A DNA stretch of 64,000 nt from Litorivita sp040371945 (lineage in GTDB: Bacteria; Pseudomonadota; Alphaproteobacteria; Rhodobacterales; Rhodobacteraceae), in the NCBI RefSeq assembly GCF_040371945.1, contig NZ_BAABWS010000001.1, positions 248,001 to 312,000 on the forward strand, given 5' to 3'. Both the position numbers and the translations under genes were made by a program. Shown here piece after piece: positions 51,974-60,253 of this stretch. The notes under the pieces were generated by a model. That model made no database searches. It was not told the DNA's origin and saw nothing but the letters and a program-made list of their open reading frames with translations. The first letter of the stretch is position 1. Each line of letters begins with the position of its first letter.

Positions 51974-52072
51974 AACCAATTCCTATCAATTGCAGAGGAA
52001 TTTGCAATTGGAGCTTATAATAAAACCCGCGTCATATGGCGCCAACGCAACCCAAATCGGAGCTAGCCACAG
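51974..52072. promoter_or_regulatory. oxyR/katA divergent control region with palindromic operator
   Basis: The 99-bp gap has a 24-bp palindrome, CAATTGCA-N8-TGCAATTG (51987-52010). It is followed 5 bp later by a perfect -10 hexamer, TATAAT (52016-52021), of the katA promoter. The palindrome covers the -35 region, the usual place for an OxyR activation site. Binding is inferred. Confidence 0.55.
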
Positions 52073-53566
52073 ATGAGCAAACGCCTGACCACCACCGCCG
52101 GAGCCCCCGTCACCAGCAATGCCAACAGCCAAACCGCCGGAGCCCGCGGGCCGGTCTTGTTGCAAGATTATCAATTGGTTGAAAAGCTCGCCCATCAAAA
52201 CCGCGAGCGCATCCCCGAGCGCGTGGTCCACGCCAAAGGCTGGGGCCTTGAGGGCAAATTCACCGTCACCCATGACATCACCAAATACACCTGCGCCAAG
52301 GTCTTCAAACCCGGTGCGGTGACGGATGTTCTGTCGCGTTGGTCCACCGTGGCGGGCGAATTGGGCGCCGCCGACGCCGAACGCGATGTGCGCGGCTTTA
52401 GCCTGAAATTCTACACCGAGGATGGCAATTGGGACGTGGTGGGCAATAACACTCCGGTGTTTTTCTTGCGCGATGCGATGAAATTCCCCGATTTCATCCG
52501 GACCCAAAAACGCCACCCGAAAACCAACCTGCGCAGCCCCGAAGCGATGTTTGATTTTTGGGCCGCACAGCCTGAATGCATCCATCAGGTGACGATTCTC
52601 ATGTCCGACCGCGGCATCCCCGTGAACCCGATGCGCATGAACGGATATGGCAGCCACACTTTCAGCTTGTGGAACGAAAAGGGCGAGCGCTACTGGGTGA
52701 AATTCCACTTCAAAACCCAACAAGGCCACGCCCATTACACCAATGGCGAAGCAGAAGACCTGATCGGCAAAACCCGCGAGAGCTATCAAGAGGACCTCGT
52801 GAACGCGATCAATGGCGGCGATTTCCCGAAATGGACGCTCTACATTCAGGTCATGCCCGAGGCCGATGCAGGCAAACAGGCCTATAACCCGTTTGATCTG
52901 ACCAAGGTCTGGCCGCATGGCGATTACCCGCTCATCGAAGTGGGCGAGCTGGAGATGAACAAGATCCCCGAAAACTATTTCCAGATGGTCGAAAACGCCG
53001 CTTTCAGCCCGTCCAATGTGGTGCCAGGCATCGGGTTCAGCCCCGACAAAATGCTGCAAGGCCGTATCTTCTCCTATGCCGATGCGCACCGTTACCGGCT
53101 TGGCACCCATTACGAGGCCCTGCCCGCGAATGCGCCCAAAGCCGCCGAAATACAGCATTACCACAAAGACGGCACGATGCGCTTTTTCACCAATGATTTC
53201 GGCAATCCCGATGCCTATTACGAGCCAAACCAATATGACGGCCCGACCGCCCAGCCGGAGTTTGTCGAACCGCCCCTGCGCATCGACGGCGATGCGGACC
53301 GCTATGCGGTCGAGGACAGCGATGCCGATTACGTTCAGCCGCGCGCCTTGTTCAACATGTTCGACGACGGGCAAAAGCAGCGTTTGTTCAATAACTTCGC
53401 GGCGGCGATGGGCCCGTGCTCGCAACCGGTCAAGGAACGTTGGTATGCGGTGCTCGAACGGGTGCATCCCGACTATGCCACCGGCGTGCGCGCGGCGAAT
53501 GAGGCGCAAGCCAGCGATGTCAACGCGGTGCCGGTGACGAATGACACGCCGGTTCCCAAGGGATAA
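52073..53566 (+). CDS. katA: Monofunctional heme catalase
   Basis: A 497-residue small-subunit catalase. The distal heme His is about residue 53 in RVVHAKGWGLEGKF, the distal Asn is in VGNNTPVFFLRDAMKFPDFI, and the proximal heme Tyr is in RIFSYADAHRYRLG. Other signatures are GYGSHTFSLWN and DPYMMD-equivalent MRFFTNDFGNPDAYYEPN. The enzyme disproportionates H2O2. GGAG precedes the ATG. It is divergent from oxyR. A strong terminator follows after a palindromic repeat. Confidence 0.97.
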   Translation: MSKRLTTTAGAPVTSNANSQTAGARGPVLLQDYQLVEKLAHQNRERIPERVVHAKGWGLEGKFTVTHDITKYTCAKVFKPGAVTDVLSRWSTVAGELGAADAERDVRGFSLKFYTEDGNWDVVGNNTPVFFLRDAMKFPDFIRTQKRHPKTNLRSPEAMFDFWAAQPECIHQVTILMSDRGIPVNPMRMNGYGSHTFSLWNEKGERYWVKFHFKTQQGHAHYTNGEAEDLIGKTRESYQEDLVNAINGGDFPKWTLYIQVMPEADAGKQAYNPFDLTKVWPHGDYPLIEVGELEMNKIPENYFQMVENAAFSPSNVVPGIGFSPDKMLQGRIFSYADAHRYRLGTHYEALPANAPKAAEIQHYHKDGTMRFFTNDFGNPDAYYEPNQYDGPTAQPEFVEPPLRIDGDADRYAVEDSDADYVQPRALFNMFDDGQKQRLFNNFAAAMGPCSQPVKERWYAVLERVHPDYATGVRAANEAQASDVNAVPVTNDTPVPKG

Positions 53567-53586
53567 CTATCGGGTAAAATCAGCAC

Positions 53587-53602
53587 TAGACCGAACGGTC
53601 TA
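53587..53602. repeat. TRGACCRNNYGGTCYA palindrome, site 13
   Basis: TAGACCGAACGGTCTA, between the katA stop and its terminator hairpin. Confidence 0.85.
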
Positions 53603-53612
53603 ATGCGCCGAG

Positions 53613-53648
53613 AGGCCGCAAGGGCACCCACCCTTGCGGCCTTTTTTC
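53613..53648 (+). terminator. Rho-independent terminator after katA
   Basis: A perfect 12-bp stem, AGGCCGCAAGGG (53613-53624) with CCCTTGCGGCCT (53631-53642), followed by TTTTTT. Confidence 0.88.
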
Positions 53649-53748
53649 TTGCCCGCGCAATAAACCGCAGTTGCGAGTCGCTCTCGGTTGCACCTCGCGC
53701 TCCATCGCCTAAAACTTGCGTGCATCAGGTAAAGCCAAGGAGCCCGAA

Positions 53749-54480
53749 ATGACCATTGATTGGACCGCGCACCGGCGCGAAGCGCATTCCCTCGGCCGCA
53801 CACAGGAATTTCTCAAGCAAATCATCTATGGCGGCAATGACGGGATCGTCACAACCTTTGCCATTGTCGCGGGTTTTGCGGGGGCTGCCTCCGATGGGGC
53901 GGGGCAAATCGGTGCGGTGGCGGTCTTGGTCTTCGGTCTGGCCAACCTCTTTGCCGATGCGGTCTCGATGGGGTTGGGCGAGTTCCTCTCCACCCGCTCG
54001 CAACATGACCTCTACCGCACGCGGCGCAGCAGCGAGTTGCGTGAGATCGCCGAAAATCCGGCGCAAGAGCGGTTTGAGATGGTCCATATCCTGCGCCAGC
54101 GCGGATTGCCCGACAATGAGGCCGAAACCACGGCCGATATCATGCTGCGCCATCCTGATATGATGGCCGATCTGATGATGACATATGAATTCGGCATGCA
54201 TGATCCGGCCGAGGAAAACCCTGCGATCAACGGCTTCGTCACGTTTTGCAGCTTTGTGGTGTTTGGCGCCGTGCCTTTGGTGCCCTACTTCATCTCCGAG
54301 CCGACCCCCGCCACCTTCATCCACTCGGTGATGACGACGGCAGGGGCCTTGATTGCGCTGGGTTTGCTCAGATGGAACGCCACGGGCGAGCCGTTGCACC
54401 GTTCGGTGGGCGAAACCGTCTTGGTCGGGACGGTTTGCGCCGTGGTGGCCTATGGCGTCGGGATGCTGGTCGGCGGTTAA
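53749..54480 (+). CDS. VIT1/CCC1-family iron/manganese transporter
   Basis: A 243-residue membrane protein. The family motif IIYGGNDGIVTTFAIVAGFAGA is at about residues 23-44, followed by FGLANLFADAVSMGLGEFLSTRSQ with metal-ligand Asp, Met and Glu in the first two helices. A charged cytosolic helix pair (residues 80-140) has the Glu-rich ELREIAENPAQERFEM. Members export Fe2+ or Mn2+ from the cytosol, which fits the neighbouring peroxide-defence genes. ATG 53749 has AAGGAG upstream. Confidence 0.9.
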   Translation: MTIDWTAHRREAHSLGRTQEFLKQIIYGGNDGIVTTFAIVAGFAGAASDGAGQIGAVAVLVFGLANLFADAVSMGLGEFLSTRSQHDLYRTRRSSELREIAENPAQERFEMVHILRQRGLPDNEAETTADIMLRHPDMMADLMMTYEFGMHDPAEENPAINGFVTFCSFVVFGAVPLVPYFISEPTPATFIHSVMTTAGALIALGLLRWNATGEPLHRSVGETVLVGTVCAVVAYGVGMLVGG

Positions 54481-55610
54481 CCGATCAAAGCGCCCGCGTC
54501 GCCAAGGTCATCATAGTGCCGCTTGAGCCGTTGTAGCGCGATGCGCAGCACGATCTTGCCCGAGCGGGCGGACCAGCCCATGCGCTTTTCGGCGGCTTCC
54601 AGCCCCTCAAGATAGCAGCAGCACCGCAGCGCCACATCGCCAAGCCCCGGGCCGAGATCTTTGAGCGCCCCCATCACACGGGCCTTTGCCGCCTCCGAGC
54701 CGCCGCTGCCCATGCTCGCGCCCTGCCCGCTTTGAACGCCGCCGGTCAGGAAACGCTCCCAATCTTGGGTCACGCGCTGGCCCATTTGGGCCAGTTCGAA
54801 ATCCTCGCGCAAACGCTCGCCTGCGCGCACCAGAGCATCCTCCAAAAACGGGGTGCCATCCTTGTCGCGACGCCGCGCCAAAGCCACCAGCGGGCTCTCC
54901 CCCAGATTGTAGCGCACCCGCCGCGGCTTGCCCTCTTCTTCGGGCATATCATCGCGCGTCTCGCCCCAAGGCAATTGCGCCGCCTCGAACGGCGCCTGCG
55001 CCTCGGCAAAGCCAGTCGCGGCGTTTTCGGCATTGGCCATCAGATGCCCCAGCGCGTTACGCCCCGCCGCCGTGATATGATAGCGCGAGATACGCCCTTG
55101 GGTCTTGCAGGCGATCCAGTCCTTCAAAGCCATCGCTTGCGCCACATTGCGGTCTACAACCGCCGTGCGCGTGGTGCGCCCGTCATCCGTGTCGCGCACG
55201 ACCACGGCTTTGTCCATTTCGCTCGCCACCGCCAAAACGGCTCCGCTCTCGCACAAACGTCGCAAGATCCGGCGCCCTTCGCTGGCCAGCAATTCCTCGC
55301 TCGGCGCCGCGTCTTCGCAGATCACATCTTCCTTCATTGCAACGGCTTCCTTTTCATTAAAACCGGGGTTTGAGGAAAAATGAATGCGCCCGAGAGACCG
55401 CAAGGCTTCGTCTACCAAAAGGTCGTCACGCAGGTTTTCGAACCGCCTAATCTGTCGCAAAACCGTTGATGCGTGGCAGCCTTCAGCGCGCGCGAGCGCG
55501 CGGATAGACAGGCCCGCCTCCGTATGTTTGAGGTAGCGTTTCGCCGCCTGCGGCACCCAAGCCGGCATTGTTGCCGTGTTGTGCTTGGTGGATGCTGTCG
55601 TCTCCAGCAT
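54477..55610 (-). CDS. HTH/DUF6456 regulator resembling gene transfer agent activator GafA
   Basis: A 377-residue protein. The N-terminal HTH (about residues 18-60: AAKRYLKHTEAGLSIRALARAEGCHASTVLRQIRRFE) is followed by a linker and a C-terminal DUF6456 region (about 215-377: LGESPLVALARRRDKDGTPFLEDALVRAGERLREDFELAQ then MGQRVTQDWERFL). This domain pairing matches what I recall of GafA, the direct activator of the Rhodobacter gene transfer agent, and of the split GafY/GafZ proteins of Caulobacter. Identification rests on memory of domain layout, not a database search. It overlaps the VIT gene stop by 4 bp and is divergent from a DUF6477 gene. No GTA structural genes lie in the window. Confidence 0.6.
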   Translation of the reverse strand: MLETTASTKHNTATMPAWVPQAAKRYLKHTEAGLSIRALARAEGCHASTVLRQIRRFENLRDDLLVDEALRSLGRIHFSSNPGFNEKEAVAMKEDVICEDAAPSEELLASEGRRILRRLCESGAVLAVASEMDKAVVVRDTDDGRTTRTAVVDRNVAQAMALKDWIACKTQGRISRYHITAAGRNALGHLMANAENAATGFAEAQAPFEAAQLPWGETRDDMPEEEGKPRRVRYNLGESPLVALARRRDKDGTPFLEDALVRAGERLREDFELAQMGQRVTQDWERFLTGGVQSGQGASMGSGGSEAAKARVMGALKDLGPGLGDVALRCCCYLEGLEAAEKRMGWSARSGKIVLRIALQRLKRHYDDLGDAGALIG

Positions 55611-55869
55611 AATTCATCCCCTATTATTCTGGAAAATAGTGGCCTGTGGGTTATCCCCAGCTTTATCCACAACCTAAAGCTTAATTGGTTACCCACTGGT
55701 TAATATTTTCACGATCTTCATCATTGTTGATAAAAGATAAATAATTTCAAAGGCTCCGAACGCTCAAACCGCCCCAACGCAACACCCGCTTAAGTTGTGC
55801 AAGAGTTTTCCCATCACGTCGCACCAAATGACGCATCAGACGTCCGCGACCCTAAGAATGGGAAGACCA
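55611..55869. promoter_or_regulatory. AT-rich divergent region with DnaA- and CtrA-like boxes
   Basis: The 259-bp gap contains two DnaA boxes in the same orientation, TTATCCCCA (55651-55659, one mismatch) and the perfect TTATCCACA (55663-55671). A CtrA-like element, TTAC-N7-TTAA (55689-55703), and an additional TTAA (55681-55684) follow. The stretch 55700-55755 is A-T-rich. The boxes lie 41-93 bp upstream of the GafA-like start codon. Confidence 0.6.
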
Positions 55870-56157
55870 ATGCAAGATATCCTCACAATGCTGAACGCCC
55901 TGCGCCGCCCGCGCCTTTTGATCCGCGCAGCGCGCATCGGGATGGAAGACTATCGCCGCGACCACCATCTGCGCCGGCTTTTGGGACATGGAAACGTGCC
56001 GCGCAGCGGGCCGGCCTTGCTGCGCCTGATGGAGCTGGAGGCCGATCTTGACGACATGCGCCGCCAAAGCAACGCCTCCTATTCCGTGGTCAAACACGTT
56101 GATCTGCTTATCGCTATGATGGGCGAGGCACAGATACTGCGCGGCACCGCCAGCTAA
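55870..56157 (+). CDS. DUF6477-family small protein
   Basis: A 95-residue basic helical protein starting MQDILTMLNALRRPRLLIRAARIG, followed by MEDYRRDHHLRRLLGHG and RLMELEADLDDMRRQSNASYSVVKHVDLLIAMMGEAQIL. I match it to DUF6477, a family I associate with Rhodobacterales; function unknown. ATG 55870 is chosen on homology; the longer frame from 55795 is unlikely. It is divergent from the GafA-like gene and shares its control region. Confidence 0.7.
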   Translation: MQDILTMLNALRRPRLLIRAARIGMEDYRRDHHLRRLLGHGNVPRSGPALLRLMELEADLDDMRRQSNASYSVVKHVDLLIAMMGEAQILRGTAS

Positions 56158-56240
56158 GCCTGCCCGCACATGTCTCGGGGTGGATACCTTTCCGCCCCGA
56201 GACCCGCTATGATGGCGCCATTCCCAACCGGAGGCCCATC

Positions 56241-56741
56241 ATGAGCGACCGTAACGACCCCGCAGGCTACCTCATCCGCGCCGAAGAGATCGCGGCAATG
56301 GAGGGACTGGCGAAGACCCATTTCCTCAACCCGAATGCCAAACGCATCAACAAATCCCTCGGCGATGCCACGGGGCTGACAGGGATCGGCGTGCATCTGA
56401 TCGAGGTCGAACCCGGTGATGAGACCACCGAACACCACATGCATTATCACGAGGACGAAGCCCTCTATATCTTGAGCGGCACCGCAACGGCGCGCACCGG
56501 TGATCACGAAGAGACGGTCGGCGCAGGCGATTTTCTGGGCTACCGCAAAGGCGGGCTGGCCCATTCCTTGGTCAATACCGGCACACAGACCCTACGCTGC
56601 CTCGTGATCGGCCAAAGGCTTCCCCATGACGTGGGAGACTACCCCAATCTGGGCAAACGCATCTACCGGCAAGAGGGCCTGCCGTGGAACCTTGTCGACA
56701 TAAATGACATCACCGAGCCGCAAGGCGCTGGCAAGAAGTAG
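56241..56741 (+). CDS. Cupin-domain protein
   Basis: A 166-residue single-domain cupin. Motif 1 is EHHMHYHEDEALYILSG (metal-ligand His, His, Glu; about residues 70-86) and motif 2 is HSLVNTG with the fourth His ligand. The sequence GDFLGYRKGGLAHSLVNTGTQTLRCLVIGQR is typical of cupin_2 proteins of unknown substrate. GGAGG precedes the ATG. A GC-rich hairpin follows. Confidence 0.88.
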   Translation: MSDRNDPAGYLIRAEEIAAMEGLAKTHFLNPNAKRINKSLGDATGLTGIGVHLIEVEPGDETTEHHMHYHEDEALYILSGTATARTGDHEETVGAGDFLGYRKGGLAHSLVNTGTQTLRCLVIGQRLPHDVGDYPNLGKRIYRQEGLPWNLVDINDITEPQGAGKK

Positions 56742-56751
56742 CCAACGAGAA

Positions 56752-56770
56752 GCCCCGCACGAAGCGGGGC
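56752..56770. terminator. Hairpin after cupin gene
   Basis: GCCCCGC-ACGAA-GCGGGGC. The stem is strong, but no T tract follows on either strand, so termination is uncertain. Confidence 0.4.
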
Positions 56771-56795
56771 CCTCGAACGTCATCATCATCCGGCC

Positions 56796-58343
56796 TTAGG
56801 TAAAGGCATCGGGCATCGAGGCTTTCTTTTCAGCCACATAGGCCTCAAGCCGCGCCTTGATGTCGGGGTCGAGCGGCGGCGGCGTATAGTCGCGCAAGAG
56901 CTTTTCCACCCGCGCGGCGGCGAGGCTTTGCGTATCACGCGCGCCATCATCGATCCACGTCTCGAAGGGCTTATAATCAAGCAGATCAGAGCGCCAAAAG
57001 GCCTGTTTGAAGTTCGCCTGCGTATGGGCACAGCCAAGAAAATGCCCCCCCGGTCCGACCTCGCGCAGCGCATCGAGCGCCTGTGCATTCTCGTCCACGG
57101 CCACGCCTTCGGCCATCTTGTGCAGCGCGCCCAATTGGTCCGCATCCATCACGAATTTCTCGAAACTCGCCACCAATCCGCCCTCGAGCCAGCCGCAGGC
57201 GTGCAGCATGAAATTCACCCCGCCCATTAGCGCCGCGTTGAGCGTATTGGCGCTCTCGTAGGCAGCTTGCGCATCGGGCAGTTTCGAGCCGCACAGTCCC
57301 CCGCCCGAACGGAACGGCAAATTCATCCGCCGCGCCAATTGCCCCGCGCCGTAAAGGATCTGACTGGCTTCGGGCGTGCCAAAGGTCGGCGCGCCGCTGT
57401 TCATATCGATCGAGGTTACGAATGTGCCGAAGATCACCGGCGCACCGGGGCGGATCAACTGGCTATAGGCAATACCGACCATAACCTCGGCCAGAACCTG
57501 CGTCAGCGTGCCCGCCACGGAAACCGGCGCCATCGCGCCGCCGACGATAAAGGGCGAAATAATTGCCGCTTGGTTGTTGCGCGCATAGACCTCCAGCGCC
57601 CCCATCATCGTCTCGTCAAAGGTCAGCGGCGAGTTGATGTTGATCAGCGAGGTCATCACCGTGTTTTGCTGGACAAACTCTTTGCCAAAAAGAATCTCGC
57701 ACATCTCGACGCTGTCTTGGGCGCGGCTCGGTTCGGTGACCGATCCCATAAACGGCTTATCCGACATGGTCATATGGGCCAAAAGCATATCCAAATGCCG
57801 CTTGTTGACCGCCACATCAGTCGGCTCGCAGACCGTGCCGCCCGAATGGTGCAGGTATTTCGACATATAGCCGAGTTTCACGAATTTCTCGAAATCCGCC
57901 ATGGTTGCATAGCGCCGACCGCCTTCGAGGTCGCGCACGAAAGGCGGGCCGTAAACCGGAGCGGTGACCAAATTTTTCCCGCCGATGACGACGTTGCGGT
58001 CGGGGTTGCGGGCGTGTTGGGTGAACTGCGCCGGTGCGGTTTTGCACAAATCGCGCACCATGCCGCGCGGGAATCGCACCCGCTCGCCTTGCACATCGGC
58101 GCCCGCTGCGCGCCAGCGCTCCAATGAGGCCGGATTGCCGGTAAAATTCACCCCGATTTCTTCAAGCACCAATTCCGCATTGGCCTCGATGATCGCCAAA
58201 GCCGCCTCGTCCAACACCTCGAAATTCGGGATCTTGCGCTCGATATACTTGGCGCATTCGATCCGCACGGCGGTGCGCTCGGCGCGCCGCGCTGCGCCGC
58301 CGCCGCCTCTTGTCCGTCTGCTCGGTGCTGCTGCTTCGGTCAT
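56796..58343 (-). CDS. MttB-family (non-pyrrolysine) methyltransferase
   Basis: A 515-residue protein of the trimethylamine methyltransferase MttB superfamily. Strings: IERKIPNFEVLDEAALAIIEANAELVLEEIGVNF, HARNPDRNVVIGGKN, YGPPFVRDLEGGRRYATMADFEKFVKL and SIDMNSGAPTFGTPEASQILYGAGQLARRMNLPFRSGGGLCGSKLPDAQAAYES. No in-frame TAG is present, so it is not a pyrrolysine enzyme. Relatives demethylate glycine betaine, proline betaine or similar quaternary amines through a corrinoid protein. No corrinoid protein gene is adjacent. Confidence 0.88.
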   Translation of the reverse strand: MTEAAAPSRRTRGGGGAARRAERTAVRIECAKYIERKIPNFEVLDEAALAIIEANAELVLEEIGVNFTGNPASLERWRAAGADVQGERVRFPRGMVRDLCKTAPAQFTQHARNPDRNVVIGGKNLVTAPVYGPPFVRDLEGGRRYATMADFEKFVKLGYMSKYLHHSGGTVCEPTDVAVNKRHLDMLLAHMTMSDKPFMGSVTEPSRAQDSVEMCEILFGKEFVQQNTVMTSLININSPLTFDETMMGALEVYARNNQAAIISPFIVGGAMAPVSVAGTLTQVLAEVMVGIAYSQLIRPGAPVIFGTFVTSIDMNSGAPTFGTPEASQILYGAGQLARRMNLPFRSGGGLCGSKLPDAQAAYESANTLNAALMGGVNFMLHACGWLEGGLVASFEKFVMDADQLGALHKMAEGVAVDENAQALDALREVGPGGHFLGCAHTQANFKQAFWRSDLLDYKPFETWIDDGARDTQSLAAARVEKLLRDYTPPPLDPDIKARLEAYVAEKKASMPDAFT

Positions 58344-58539
58344 AGAGTGATTCTCCCCTTACATGCGCAAATCTGCGATCTTCTTGCCCTTTCTAGCGCC
58401 AATGCCCCCGCATGAAGCGGTGGTTTTGCGCCCTATCCGAGGCGAAAGCGACATGAACCCTCGCCGCCACGATCGAAAACCATGCCTTGAGCGGCCGCGC
58501 CCTCTTGCGCGCGCGCGCGCCGCGTCCTATTGCCAAAGC

Positions 58540-60102
58540 ATGATCCAGACATCCCATGACCGCCTTCTTATCATTGACTTCGGCTCTCAGGTGACCCAGC
58601 TGATCGCGCGCCGCCTGCGCGAGTTGAATGTCTATTGCGAAATCCACCCCTACCAGAACGTGACCGACGCGTTTCTGACCGAATTTGCGCCCAAAGCCGT
58701 GATTTTCTCCGGCGGCCCCGCATCGGTCATCGACGAGGGATCGCCGCGCCCGCCCGCCAGCGTGTTCGAGCTTGGCGTGCCAATCCTTGGCATTTGCTAC
58801 GGCCAGCAGGTGATGATGCATATGCTCGGCGGCAAGGTCGAGCGCGGCCACGGCACCGCCGAATTCGGCCGCGCCTACGTCACGCCCTCGGACGAGCGCA
58901 TTGATTTGCTCAGCGGCTGGTTCCTCGAAGGGCGCGAGCAGGTCTGGATGAGCCACGGCGATCACGTCTCGGCCATTGCCCCCGGTTTTGAGGTCTACGG
59001 CACCTCGCCCAATGCGCCCTTTGCGATCACCGCAGATACATCGCGCAATTTCTTTGCGGTGCAATTTCACCCCGAAGTACACCACACGCCCAATGGCGCA
59101 ACGCTTTACGAGAATTTCATCAAACTGGCAGGCTTTACCGGCGATTGGACCATGGACGCCTACCGCGAACAGGCCATCGCTGCGATCCGCGAACAGGTCG
59201 GCGACAAAAAGGTCATCTGCGCCCTCTCCGGCGGCGTCGACAGCTCGGTCACCGCGATTTTGCTGCATGAGGCGATTGGCGATCAGCTGACCTGTGTCTT
59301 TGTCGATCACGGGCTTTTGCGCCTCAATGAGGCAGGCGAAGTCGTAAAGATGTTCCGCGAGAGCTATAATCTCAACCTGATCCATGCTGACGAAAGCGAT
59401 CTCTTCCTTGGCAAGCTTGAGGGCGTTTCGGACCCTGAAACCAAGCGCAAGATCATCGGCGGGCTGTTCATCGACGTGTTCCAGAAATACGCCAATGATA
59501 TCGAGGGCGCCGAGTTTCTCGCCCAAGGCACGCTTTATCCCGATGTCATTGAATCGGTGAGCTTTTCCGGCGGTCCTTCGGTGACGATCAAATCGCACCA
59601 TAATGTCGGCGGCCTGCCCGAGAAAATGGGCCTCAAGCTGGTCGAGCCCTTGCGCGAGCTGTTCAAAGACGAGGTGCGCTCCTTGGGGCACGAGCTTGGC
59701 CTGCCCGCCTCGTTCATCGGCCGCCACCCCTTCCCCGGTCCCGGCCTCGCGATCCGCTGCCCTGGCGAGATCACCCGCGAGAAGCTGGCGATTTTGCAGC
59801 AAGCCGATGCAGTCTACATCGACCAGATTCGCAAACACGGGCTTTACGACGAGATCTGGCAAGCCTTCGCCGCCATCTTGCCGATGCGCACCGTGGGCGT
59901 GATGGGCGACGGGCGCACCTATGATTATGCGCTGGCGCTGCGCGCGGTGACATCGGTGGACGGGATGACTGCGGATTATTACCCGTTCACCCATGAGTTC
60001 TTGGGCGAAACCATGACCCGCATCATCAATGAGGTCAAAGGCGTGAACCGCGTCTTCTACGACGTTACATCCAAACCGCCCGGCACCATTGAGTTGGAAT
60101 AG
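58540..60102 (+). CDS. guaA: GMP synthase (glutamine-hydrolysing)
   Basis: A 520-residue enzyme that aminates XMP to GMP. The class I glutamine amidotransferase part has the nucleophile C86 in GICYGQQVMMHMLGG and FHPEVHHTPNG. The ATP pyrophosphatase part has the PP-loop ICALSGGVDSSVTAILLHE, GTLYPDVIESVS and the dimerisation domain ending GTIELE. ATG 58540 is chosen by homology; the frame is open back to 58363 but the extension is not conserved. Its stop TAG (60100-60102) is the first three bases of a palindromic repeat. A terminator follows. Confidence 0.97.
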   Translation: MIQTSHDRLLIIDFGSQVTQLIARRLRELNVYCEIHPYQNVTDAFLTEFAPKAVIFSGGPASVIDEGSPRPPASVFELGVPILGICYGQQVMMHMLGGKVERGHGTAEFGRAYVTPSDERIDLLSGWFLEGREQVWMSHGDHVSAIAPGFEVYGTSPNAPFAITADTSRNFFAVQFHPEVHHTPNGATLYENFIKLAGFTGDWTMDAYREQAIAAIREQVGDKKVICALSGGVDSSVTAILLHEAIGDQLTCVFVDHGLLRLNEAGEVVKMFRESYNLNLIHADESDLFLGKLEGVSDPETKRKIIGGLFIDVFQKYANDIEGAEFLAQGTLYPDVIESVSFSGGPSVTIKSHHNVGGLPEKMGLKLVEPLRELFKDEVRSLGHELGLPASFIGRHPFPGPGLAIRCPGEITREKLAILQQADAVYIDQIRKHGLYDEIWQAFAAILPMRTVGVMGDGRTYDYALALRAVTSVDGMTADYYPFTHEFLGETMTRIINEVKGVNRVFYDVTSKPPGTIELE

Positions 60103-60115
60103 ACCGATCGGTCCA
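60100..60115. repeat. TRGACCRNNYGGTCYA palindrome, site 14 (overlaps guaA stop codon)
   Basis: TAGACCGATCGGTCCA. Its first three bases are the TAG stop of guaA. Confidence 0.85.
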
Positions 60116-60127
60116 ACCGAATATCTA

Positions 60128-60161
60128 TGCCCCGTAGCCTATTGGTTTCGGGGCATTTTTA
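60128..60161 (+). terminator. Rho-independent terminator after guaA
   Basis: TGCCCCG (60128-60134) pairs with CGGGGCA (60149-60155), followed by TTTTTAT. Confidence 0.8.
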
Positions 60162-60253
60162 TAATTGATCGGCCGCGCGGCGCTGCCGCGCCTTGCCCTT
60201 CTCCATGATTGCGGCTTAGCTGCGCGCAAATACCCCTCTTGCCGGATATCGCA

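Noticed and set aside
55645..55760. Chromosomal origin of replication
   Set aside because: DnaA boxes and AT-rich DNA are present, but only two boxes, and none of the usual origin neighbours (hemE, rho, parAB, dnaA, gidA/trmE) are nearby.
56796..58343. Pyrrolysine-encoding MttB
   Set aside because: The frame is complete without an in-frame TAG, so it belongs to the non-pyrrolysine group.
58507..58523. Alternating GC tract before guaA as a Z-DNA or regulatory element
   Set aside because: It is only about 14-18 bp and fits the local base composition.
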